Below, piece after piece: positions 14,556-19,294 of a stretch of 19,294 nucleotides of DNA. The DNA lies in contig DFGU01000030.1 of the NCBI GenBank assembly GCA_002371785.1, positions 1-19,294 of the forward strand, written 5' to 3'. The stretch's first letter is position 1. The number at the start of each line of letters is the position of its first letter. This stretch comes from Bacteroidales bacterium UBA3742 (lineage in GTDB: Bacteria; Bacteroidota; Bacteroidia; Bacteroidales; Paludibacteraceae). The notes below the pieces were generated by a model. It saw nothing but the letters and a program-made list of their open reading frames with translations, had not been told where the DNA came from and made no database searches. The translations under genes were made by a program, and so were the position numbers.

Positions 14556-15104
14556 ATGGCAACAATTTATGATTTTAAGGCCCTCTCTAATAGAGGCAAA
14601 GAAGTAAACCTCGCGGACTATCAAGGTCAAGTGATTCTTATCGTCAACACCGCCTCCAAATGTGGTTTCACGCCGCAGTACGACGGGCTGGAGGAACTAT
14701 ATAAGAAATACAAAGACCAAGGTTTTGTTATCCTCGGCTTCCCGTGCGACCAGTTCGCGAACCAGGAACCGGGTAGCGACGAACAGATAGAAGAGTTCTG
14801 CCGTCTCAACCACGGTGTAACTTTCCCGCTCATGGCCAAATCCGATGTCAACGGCGCGAACGCCAATCCCGTCTTCGAGTATCTCAAGACGCAAGCCCCG
14901 ACCGAGGAATACAAAGGTCTCAAAGCCAAAGCGGCACACGCTATGCTCAAGCGTATCAGCAAGAGCGTAGAGAAGGAGAGCGACATCCTCTGGAACTTCA
15001 CCAAGTTCCTTGTTTCCCGCGACGGCAAGACCATCCAGCGCTTTGCGCCGGTAGCCGAGCCGAAAGAGTTCGAGGCCAACATCGTAGCCGAATTGGCTAA
15101 ATAA
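14556..15104 (+). CDS. Glutathione peroxidase family peroxidase
   Basis: A 182-residue cytoplasmic thioredoxin-fold peroxidase. It shows NTASKCGFTPQY with the peroxidatic Cys36, GFPCDQFANQEPG with Cys64 and Gln70, and ILWNFTKFLVSRDG with the Trp-Asn pair, giving the Cys-Gln-Trp-Asn tetrad. As a Cys (not selenocysteine) enzyme of the bacterial type it most likely uses thioredoxin as reductant to remove peroxides. It has its own promoter and long leader, so separate oxidative-stress control is plausible. The mini ZIP gene starts 17 nt after its stop and is probably co-transcribed. Confidence 0.93.
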   Translation: MATIYDFKALSNRGKEVNLADYQGQVILIVNTASKCGFTPQYDGLEELYKKYKDQGFVILGFPCDQFANQEPGSDEQIEEFCRLNHGVTFPLMAKSDVNGANANPVFEYLKTQAPTEEYKGLKAKAAHAMLKRISKSVEKESDILWNFTKFLVSRDGKTIQRFAPVAEPKEFEANIVAELAK

Positions 15105-15121
15105 TGGGCTCCGGCTAACTG

Positions 15122-15289
15122 ATGACCACGCTCTTAATTGGTTTACTCATCCCTCTGTTGGGCACCATGCTCGGCGCATCGTTCGTGTTCTTTATGAAAC
15201 GCGACATGCCCGAGCGCCTGCAGAAGGCCTTACTCGGCTTTGCCCTTGGATTTGTCCTCATGATGGTTCTCGACGTAGTCATGGGATAA
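15122..15289 (+). CDS. 55-residue ZIP transporter remnant (internally deleted)
   Basis: A short frame from ATG 15122 to TAA 15287-15289. The first 40 residues (GLLIPLLGTMLGASFVFFMK, then RDMPERLQKALLGFA) are the start of bacterial ZIP-family metal transporters. The last residues (GFALGFVLMMVLDVVMG) match the end of the same family. A full ZIP protein has about 260 residues and eight helices with the metal-binding His/Glu helices in the middle, all missing here. The two ends meet in the phrase LLGFALGF, which fits a deletion between similar LLGFA-like segments. The frame is clean, with no stop or frameshift, so a two-helix product may still be made 17 nt after the peroxidase gene. Metal transport by itself is unlikely. 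Confidence 0.65.
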   Translation: MTTLLIGLLIPLLGTMLGASFVFFMKRDMPERLQKALLGFALGFVLMMVLDVVMG

Positions 15290-15306
15290 AACAATCACTT
15301 CTTGAA

Positions 15307-15339
15307 TTTAACTTTTGCGGGTTTGCTGCATCTTATAGG
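15307..15339 (+). repeat. 33-nt dispersed repeat, copy 1
   Basis: TTTAACTTTT, then a variable middle, then TGCATCTTATAGG. The same 33-nt layout with an identical 13-base end occurs at 18722-18754. Both copies lie 30-50 nt before a hairpin-promoter. The distal part of this copy also forms GTTTGCT/AGCAAAC with 15345-15351. Confidence 0.7.
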
Positions 15340-15376
15340 TGTGAGCAAACTGAACCAAAAAACATAAAGTCCAAAG

Positions 15377-15412
15377 AAAATGGCATACATATTTGCGTAT
15401 GTCATTTTTTTT
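15377..15412 (+). terminator. Hairpin with T8 tract, overlapping the nuclease promoter
   Basis: AAAATGGCATAC (15377-15388) pairs with GTATGTCATTTT (15397-15408), 12 bp with one G-U, around the 8-nt loop ATATTTGC. T8 runs 15405-15412. It can stop transcripts from the peroxidase/ZIP unit. Confidence 0.82.
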
Positions 15413-15423
15413 GTATAACTTTG
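15392..15423 (+). promoter_or_regulatory. Bacteroidota promoter of the DUF1016 nuclease
   Basis: TTTG 15392-15395 in the hairpin loop, 20-nt spacer, TAACTTTG 15416-15423. The expected start is about 15430, leaving a leader of about 13 nt before ATG 15443. Confidence 0.83.
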
Positions 15424-15442
15424 CAACCGAATTTGCAAAGGC

Positions 15443-16528
15443 ATGAACGAACAAAGTCCCAAAGTAATAAACGCAGACGCACAATTAGTGAACGATGCGG
15501 CATACCAGACGCTTGTTGAGAATATCAGTAAAGCGGTTGAAATGGCTCATCAGAAGCTGGCTACTGCGGTAAATACAATCCTAATTGATACCAATTGGGA
15601 GATAGGTCGCTATATCGTTGAGTTTGAGCAGCACGGCAACGCACGTGCGAAATATGGAGATAATCTGATAAATCGTTTGTCGAAAGATTTAACCATACAT
15701 TTAGGTAAAGGTTATAGCAAGAGTAACTTGCTCTATATCAGGAAGTTTTACTATACTTTCGCAAAAGATGAGAGGCTGTCTCACTTATTCGCTCAAAAAG
15801 GTGAGACGCCGTCTCACTTATTGAGTTGGAGTCATTATTTCGAGATTTTGAAATTGGAGGATCCACTTGAAATCAGTTTCTATGTGCATCAATGTGAGCA
15901 AGAACATTGGAGCGTCGGTGAACTGAAGCGTCAAAAGAAAAGTCTGCTGTTTCAGCGTCTTGCGCTGAGCAAAGATAAGGAGGGAGTGCTGCAATTAGCC
16001 AGAGAAGGACAAACTGTTACCAAGCCGCAGGACATATTACATGACCCTGTTGTGTTGGAATTTGCAGGCATAGAAACCAAACCTCTCTACAAGGAGAGTG
16101 ACCTTGAGGAGGCGCTATATGCGCACTTGGAGCAGTTCTTGTTGGAATTAGGCAATGGTTTCTCTTTCGTTGCCCGTCAGAAGCGTCTTACGATAGGCGG
16201 GCGTAACTTCTACGTTGATCTGGTTTTTTATCATCGTATCTTGAAATGTTTTGTGCTCATTGACTTAAAACGCGGTGAAATACAACACGAAGATATAGGC
16301 CAGATGAACTTATATCTCAATTATTTTGCGGCTGAGGAGAATACGGAAGGAGATAATCCGCCAATTGGTATTATTCTTGGTTCGGAGAAAGATAAATTGC
16401 TTATGGAATATGCGTTGCATGGAATCTCTAACCAACTTTTTGTCAGCCGTTACCAGCTTTATTTGCCAGATCGCGAGCAACTCGAACGCGAATTGCAAAA
16501 TATATTATTAGAAGATAACAACCAATAA
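15443..16528 (+). CDS. DUF1016/YhcG-type PDDEXK nuclease-domain protein
   Basis: A 361-residue protein. The N-terminal DUF1016_N part carries ISKAVEMAHQKLATAVNT, TNWEIGRYIVEFEQHGNARA and YGKGYS-type text (HLGKGYSKSNLLYIRKFY). The C-terminal YhcG PDDEXK part shows FYVDLVFYHR (Asp259) and VLIDLKRGEIQHEDIGQMN (Asp274-Lys276 pair) as the nuclease core. Such proteins are nuclease-fold members often found near restriction or other defence loci, or alone. Here no hsd, methylase or toxin partner is present. The gene is AT-richer than everything upstream and has its own hairpin-promoter with a very short leader, in keeping with a mobile or recently gained gene. Substrate and role are unknown. Confidence 0.9.
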   Translation: MNEQSPKVINADAQLVNDAAYQTLVENISKAVEMAHQKLATAVNTILIDTNWEIGRYIVEFEQHGNARAKYGDNLINRLSKDLTIHLGKGYSKSNLLYIRKFYYTFAKDERLSHLFAQKGETPSHLLSWSHYFEILKLEDPLEISFYVHQCEQEHWSVGELKRQKKSLLFQRLALSKDKEGVLQLAREGQTVTKPQDILHDPVVLEFAGIETKPLYKESDLEEALYAHLEQFLLELGNGFSFVARQKRLTIGGRNFYVDLVFYHRILKCFVLIDLKRGEIQHEDIGQMNLYLNYFAAEENTEGDNPPIGIILGSEKDKLLMEYALHGISNQLFVSRYQLYLPDREQLERELQNILLEDNNQ

Positions 16529-16568
16529 ACAACCGTCCCTCTCCGAGACGTAAAAGATGGAGCAATGT

Positions 16569-16588
16569 ATCGGCCATATATGACCGAT
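16569..16588. other. 20-bp near-perfect palindrome
   Basis: ATCGGCCATATATGACCGAT is self-complementary except for one base pair. It lies 40 nt after the nuclease gene, without a T-run, so an operator-like site is more likely than a terminator. Function unknown. Confidence 0.45.
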
Positions 16589-16678
16589 TAAAAAATATCA
16601 AATCAAACAACCACCGCCTATGGCATAAAACAACAGACAAACAACATACATAAATAATAAAGCATTCAGTTTAGAACT

Positions 16679-16812
16679 TGGGATTTCGAAATCTCGACAG
16701 TTTCATAAAAAATCTCACCAAGAACAAGGCTTTTGAGTGCTCATGCGCAAGCGTGAGCCTTGTTCAGTAGATATTTGGTGAGATTAAGGTAGTCGAGAAC
16801 CTCGAAATCCCA
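16679..16812. other. 134-nt multi-block hairpin element (ncRNA or MITE candidate)
   Basis: Four complementary blocks nest in order. TGGGATTTCGA (16679-16689) pairs with TCGAAATCCCA (16802-16812). TCTCGAC (16692-16698) pairs with GTCGAGA (16792-16798). AATCTCACCAA (16711-16721) pairs with TTGGTGAGATT (16775-16785). GAACAAGGCT (16722-16731) pairs with AGCCTTGTTC (16756-16765). The apex can form GCTCATGC/GCGTGAGC closed by a GCAA tetraloop. That is about 39 paired positions with internal loops. No ORF and no clear target-site duplication are seen. It occupies much of the 398-nt space between the nuclease and the next gene; the remaining bases (16813-16926) are AT-rich with no recognisable promoter. 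Confidence 0.6.
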
Positions 16813-16926
16813 GATTGAAGCTAACAAGCCTCACGTTTTTCGTGTATATATAAACAAGCAATCATAAACGGAGTAAGCCGAAAATCCGATAAAGAGTAAG
16901 CATAAACTTATTAATCTATTATTTAT

Positions 16927-17880
16927 ATGAAAAAAACATTTATTTTTTTGGCAGCAATGCTTGTAACCTCTATTGCTGCAAAAGCATGGGAAGTCGGAGA
17001 TTTCTATGGTCAAGACCCTACAGGAGTTCCGGCCGTAGTTGTGTATGTCGATGAATCCGGCGAGCATGGATTGATTATGTCGCCGCTAGCAATGACAGAA
17101 AAAACGTATCAAAACTATATAAAGAAAAAAATCTTTGAGAAGAACAAAAAAAAATATGACAAACAAGTAGCAAAAGCATACAAAAAACAAGGCATGGATT
17201 TGGCAGAAATCGATGCAAAAATAGCGCAAAACAACAATATATATAGCCGCATTATTGAATGGTATACAAATGCGCCTCGGCTTTTTGATGGGGATCTGAC
17301 TGAGATCAAAGAACGTAAAGCAATTGAAGGTGTTGCTAGCCAAAACAACGAATACGGTGAGGAAAATCAAAAAGCAATTGTTGCATATTGCGAAGAAAGT
17401 GATTTTGATATGGAAAAATATTTTCGTCAAAATTATTGGGCTGAACAATTAGGAGAAGGTTGGTTCATACCGGGCAACTATGAATTGGAGTTATATAGTA
17501 AGTGCTATGCACAAGGATTCGGTAAGCAAAATAAACCTGCTGCTTTCATTTCCAAAGAGGCTATAGAGAAACTTACCAATTTTTGGACAAAATTATGGGG
17601 ATATACAGGAGGAACAGATCTTTTCCCCTATAATATGATTCTTTCTTCAACAATGATAAAAAGTGCATGGAGTGAAGATAAAGAAAATGAAAATAAAATA
17701 ACTAAAATAGTAACAAACGGCGGTTTCGGCGGTTTGGCAGGCTTGGCTAATACTATTGCTACAGCAGCTGATAAAGATAATTATTACATTCTTTTATATG
17801 ATATGCAGAAAGGAGGTTTTTCGGTGTTTGTTTCCAATGCGGAATATGAATCTTCCATTGTTGCATTCAAACGCTTTTAA
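16927..17880 (+). CDS. Secreted AT-rich protein of unknown function
   Basis: A 317-residue protein with an N-terminal signal peptide (MKKTFIFLAAMLVTSIAAKA, cleavage likely before WEVGDF). The mature start GDFYGQDPTGVPAVVVYVD, then EHGLIMSP, and later GEGWFIPGNYELELY and YNMILSSTMIKS, recalls the layout of DUF1566/C-type-lectin-like Bacteroidota proteins (GDYY, HGL, W-IPs-EL, SS-). The match is distant and this is inference only. A Lys-rich helical segment (residues about 58-105) is inserted after the first part. Base composition is clearly AT-rich relative to the left half of the window. The following broken lipoprotein gene starts 12 nt downstream. Confidence 0.7.
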   Translation: MKKTFIFLAAMLVTSIAAKAWEVGDFYGQDPTGVPAVVVYVDESGEHGLIMSPLAMTEKTYQNYIKKKIFEKNKKKYDKQVAKAYKKQGMDLAEIDAKIAQNNNIYSRIIEWYTNAPRLFDGDLTEIKERKAIEGVASQNNEYGEENQKAIVAYCEESDFDMEKYFRQNYWAEQLGEGWFIPGNYELELYSKCYAQGFGKQNKPAAFISKEAIEKLTNFWTKLWGYTGGTDLFPYNMILSSTMIKSAWSEDKENENKITKIVTNGGFGGLAGLANTIATAADKDNYYILLYDMQKGGFSVFVSNAEYESSIVAFKRF

Positions 17881-17892
17881 AAGTACTTTTAT

Positions 17893-18559
17893 ATGAAACG
17901 CTTATTTTAGTTGGCAGTAGCAGCATTTCTGCTCTCCTCTTGCCATACGGCACTCCATGTAACAAGTGTGCAACGTAACTCTCCAACCATGACTTCACCC
18001 AACATGGAATTTGTCGGTGTGAAAAATATGAATAAAAACAATCCTATGTTTAAGGAACTTGGAGGCGATTTGGAACGGGCAAACATAGCTTTGAACAAAC
18101 AGAATTTCTACATGGGGATGTTTTCTTTGCAAGAGTTGGAAACATACAAATCTTCTAAACGCTACATTACTTTTGTGGATGTTGTTCGTCATACATATAG
18201 CCATAGCGATGCCGTGCATGACAATCCGGATATGGAGACTGCCGGATGGGTGATAGGAGGAATAACGGTGTTTACCCTTATACCTGTCTATGTGCCGCTT
18301 CTTTGCGCAGCAGACAAGAACGATTGCCAAATTTACTCTTAAGGGAGAGTATGTACTATATGTGTATGATACAAAAAAGAAAGAAGTAGTCTTTACATCA
18401 CCTTTCGAAATCAACGAAAACGATATATATAAAGGGCAATATTCACATAAGAACACGGACCAGAAGGCAGTAAACGAGCGGTACAAGAACATTCTGTACA
18501 ACACGTTCATGACGCAATATACACAGGCTTACAACTATGTAAACACGCTGCCGAAATAA
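17893..18559 (+). pseudogene. Broken lipoprotein gene: amber codon in the signal peptide and a +1 frameshift
   Basis: ATG 17893 reads MKRLF, then TAG (17908-17910), then LAVAAFLLSSC: a standard lipoprotein leader split by one stop. The frame continues to 18342 (..LLCAADKNDCQIYS). The matching rest (KGEYVLYVYDTKKKEVVF and on to YVNTLPK) sits in the next frame and ends with TAA at 18557-18559. Removing one T from the TTT at 18332-18334 would join them as DCQITLKGEYVLY. Restored, the product would be about 221 residues with a hydrophobic segment GWVIGGITVFTLIPVYVPLL. Family not recognised. A start at TTG 17911 would lack the basic n-region. It forms a pair with the secreted protein upstream (12-nt gap). 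Confidence 0.75.
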
Positions 18560-18587
18560 CCTTTTGATAACTCGATCTATCGGAACT

Positions 18588-18623
18588 CCTGCCTGCTCCT
18601 CCACCGAGCAGGCAGGTTCTTTC
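18588..18623 (+). terminator. Strong terminator after the broken lipoprotein gene
   Basis: CCTGCCTGCTC (18588-18598) pairs perfectly with GAGCAGGCAGG (18606-18616) around a 7-nt loop, followed by TTCTTTC. It closes the 16927-18559 unit. Confidence 0.85.
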
Positions 18624-18721
18624 ATCGTCTGTTTCGTCCGAAATAATCGTTGCCCTTGCGGCTAAGAATTGTATTCGGACACGGCTTTGCCGTTTCTTCT
18701 TTGTATTTTTTTGCATCTCCT

Positions 18722-18754
18722 TTTAACTTTTTCCCTTTTGGTGCATCTTATAGG
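18722..18754 (+). repeat. 33-nt dispersed repeat, copy 2
   Basis: TTTAACTTTT and TGCATCTTATAGG at the same spacing as in 15307-15339, with the middle changed. Within 18624-18720 I see only a small hairpin, ACGGCTTTGCCGT at 18681-18693; no gene is supported in 18560-18779. Confidence 0.7.
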
Positions 18755-18778
18755 AAAAGGCATCTTTTTATAAATTTT

Positions 18779-18812
18779 TCCCCCATACATTTGCGTATGT
18801 GGGATTTTTTTT
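18779..18812 (+). terminator. Hairpin with T8 tract, overlapping the riboswitch promoter
   Basis: TCCCCCATAC (18779-18788) pairs with GTATGTGGGA (18795-18804) with one mismatch, around the 6-nt loop ATTTGC, then T8 at 18805-18812. Third example of the hairpin-promoter arrangement. Confidence 0.75.
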
Positions 18813-18821
18813 GTAATTTTG
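18790..18821 (+). promoter_or_regulatory. Bacteroidota promoter of the cobalamin riboswitch leader
   Basis: TTTG 18790-18793 in the hairpin loop, 20-nt spacer, TAATTTTG 18814-18821. The predicted start is near 18828, just before the aptamer. Confidence 0.83.
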
Positions 18822-18838
18822 CAGCCGATTTTGACATA

Positions 18839-19006
18839 CATACAATGTATGACGGTTTCCGCGAAGGCGGAATTAAAAGGGAATCCGGTGTGAATCCGGG
18901 ACAGTCCCGCTGCTGTGAATTCCTGTAATCGGTTCAACAACAAGTCACTGCCGCAAGGTGGGAAGACGTTGAAACGGGGAATAAGTCAGAAGACCTGCCG
19001 CATACA
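18839..19006 (+). promoter_or_regulatory. Cobalamin (AdoCbl-type) riboswitch aptamer
   Basis: The conserved parts are in order: GGGAATCCGGTGTGAATCC then GGGACAGTCCCGCTGCTGTGA (core, 18880-18917), GCCGCAAGGTGGGAAGACG (P7-P9 side), and the B12 box AGTCAGAAGACCTGCC at 18984-18999. P1 is TGTATG (18846-18851) with CATACA (19001-19006). It binds cobalamin in the nascent mRNA and usually lowers expression of B12-related or B12-independent backup genes. Here the 5' P1 strand can also pair just upstream (CATACAATGTATG, 18839-18851), and the 3' strand can pair downstream (see 19002-19050). The controlled gene is the coding region from 19261. Confidence 0.95.
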
Positions 19007-19050
19007 ATGCTCGGACGCAAATCCTCGAGGAAGGATGACTGAGATTGTAT
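19002..19050 (+). promoter_or_regulatory. Anti-P1 switch hairpin of the riboswitch
   Basis: ATACAAT(G)CTC (19002-19012) can pair with GAGATTGTAT (19041-19050), about 10 bp with one bulge, enclosing ATCC/GGAT. It uses the same bases as the 3' strand of P1, so ligand-stabilised P1 and this hairpin exclude each other. Part may instead act as the P13/L13 hairpin that kisses L5 in this riboswitch class. Confidence 0.55.
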
Positions 19051-19066
19051 AGGCTAATCGGTGACG

Positions 19067-19087
19067 GGTTATCGGTTACCGGTTATG
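19067..19087 (+). repeat. GGTTAYC heptamer repeat in the riboswitch leader
   Basis: Three consecutive heptamers GGTTATC, GGTTACC, GGTTATG, followed by a short GGGCTTGAGCCC hairpin (19092-19103). Another short-period repeat family of the window, here inside a regulatory leader. Confidence 0.7.
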
Positions 19088-19120
19088 GATAGGGCTTGAG
19101 CCCTTACTATGCGTGCGGTT

Positions 19121-19153
19121 ATCTTTTCTCGAAAGAGAAGAGATATTTTTTTT
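19121..19153 (+). terminator. Intrinsic terminator downstream of the riboswitch
   Basis: ATCTTTTCTC (19121-19130) pairs with GAGAAGAGAT (19135-19144), 10 bp with one G-U, closed by a GAAA tetraloop, then A and T8 (19146-19153). This is a good candidate for the expression platform. Confidence 0.75.
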
Positions 19154-19155
19154 GT

Positions 19156-19196
19156 ATAACACATTACGTTGTCTGCTAAATTTTTAAATGTGTTAT
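19156..19196 (+). other. 10-bp inverted repeat in the leader
   Basis: ATAACACATT (19156-19165) and AATGTGTTAT (19187-19196) are perfect complements with a 21-nt loop. It lies between two terminator-like hairpins and may be an anti-terminator or spacer stem. Confidence 0.5.
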
Positions 19197-19198
19197 CC

Positions 19199-19232
19199 GG
19201 GGCAGCTTCGTGTGGGTTGCTGCCCCATTTTT
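19199..19232 (+). terminator. Second terminator-like hairpin before the last gene
   Basis: GGGGCAGC (19199-19206) pairs with GCTGCCCC (19219-19226) around 12 nt, followed by ATTTTT. It stands 28 nt before ATG 19261, so it would stop the message unless it is regulated. Confidence 0.7.
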
Positions 19233-19260
19233 AAGACAACAATATAAAAACACTATAATA

Positions 19261-19294
19261 TGAAAGACATTTTTGATTTAAGTGGCCGTGTGGC
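19261..19294 (+). CDS. Start of a probable short-chain dehydrogenase (3' truncated)
   Basis: ATG 19261 opens MKDIFDLSGRV and runs off the window. The pattern FDL.GRVA at the N-terminus is typical of SDR oxidoreductases such as gluconate 5-dehydrogenase-like enzymes, just before the TG..GIG nucleotide-binding motif, which is outside the window. The AT-rich upstream stretch without Shine-Dalgarno is normal for this group. It is the first gene under the cobalamin riboswitch. Only eleven residues are visible, so the family call is tentative. Confidence 0.45.

Noticed and set aside
15443..16528. Type I restriction locus or toxin-antitoxin pair around the DUF1016 gene
   Set aside because: No hsdR/M/S, methylase or small partner gene is next to it in the window.
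16679..16812. Ordinary rho-independent terminator of the nuclease gene
   Set aside because: It is far too long, starts 150 nt after the stop, and has no T-run after its outer stem.
17908..17910. TAG recoded as a sense codon (alternative genetic code)
   Set aside because: TAG is used as a normal stop at 12164-12166 and at the end of the DUF3667 gene, and no other gene needs a recoded TAG.
19151..19184. Second promoter below the riboswitch (TTTG 19151-19154 and TAAATTTT 19177-19184)
   Set aside because: The spacer is 22 nt and the -7 lacks the final G, so it is weaker than the five accepted promoters.

Overview
The window reads as chromosome of a Bacteroidales bacterium; the family is not certain. 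Five promoters carry the Bacteroidota signature, a TTTG (once CTTG) exactly 20 nt before TAnnTTTG. Start codons lack Shine-Dalgarno sites. The proteins fit too: a nitroreductase lipoprotein, a TamB system, DUF3667, and an AdoCbl riboswitch over a long AT-rich leader. By eye, bases 1 to about 15290 are GC-rich and about 15300 to 18560 are clearly AT-richer, which looks like an accessory stretch.

Layout: (1) 1-3414, a 5'-truncated secreted GH81 endo-beta-1,3-glucanase with two discoidin-type domains. (2) 3457-10741, one tight operon: nitroreductase lipoprotein, flavodoxin-fold reductase, small outer-membrane barrel protein, and a 1700-residue protein. That last protein has a TamB body and a C-terminal Omp85-type barrel with the barrel-signature GG..SLR loop, so TamA and TamB functions appear fused. 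(3) 10742-11221, two tandem repeat arrays of related but opposite-facing units, then a terminator and a promoter. (4) 11222-14351, DUF3089 hydrolase lipoprotein, cupin, remnant of an AraC regulator, BASS-family transporter, DUF3667 zinc-ribbon membrane protein. (5) 14401-15289, glutathione peroxidase behind a structured leader, then a 55-codon ZIP transporter remnant made of the two ends of the family. (6) 15377-18559, a lone DUF1016/YhcG PDDEXK nuclease, a 134-nt hairpin element, an AT-rich secreted protein and a lipoprotein gene broken by an amber codon and a frameshift. (7) 18560-19294, a strong terminator, a hairpin-promoter, a cobalamin riboswitch with alternative pairings and three downstream hairpins, then the first codons of a probable short-chain dehydrogenase.

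Two themes run through the window. First, three promoters (upstream of the nitroreductase, the nuclease and the riboswitch) are fused to terminator-like hairpins. The -33 TTTG lies in the loop, and the spacer is made of the descending arm plus a run of eight T. Second, families of 7-8 nt tandem repeats (CTTTCAC, ACYAACG, CTAGTCCA, AATCTTCA, GGTTAYC) are scattered between and inside genes. There they code for residues, build a signal-peptide core, or supply a stop codon.

The strongest candidates for something undescribed are the TamB-Omp85 fusion, the hairpin-promoter module and the 16679-16812 structured element. No database search was possible, so all novelty statements are provisional.
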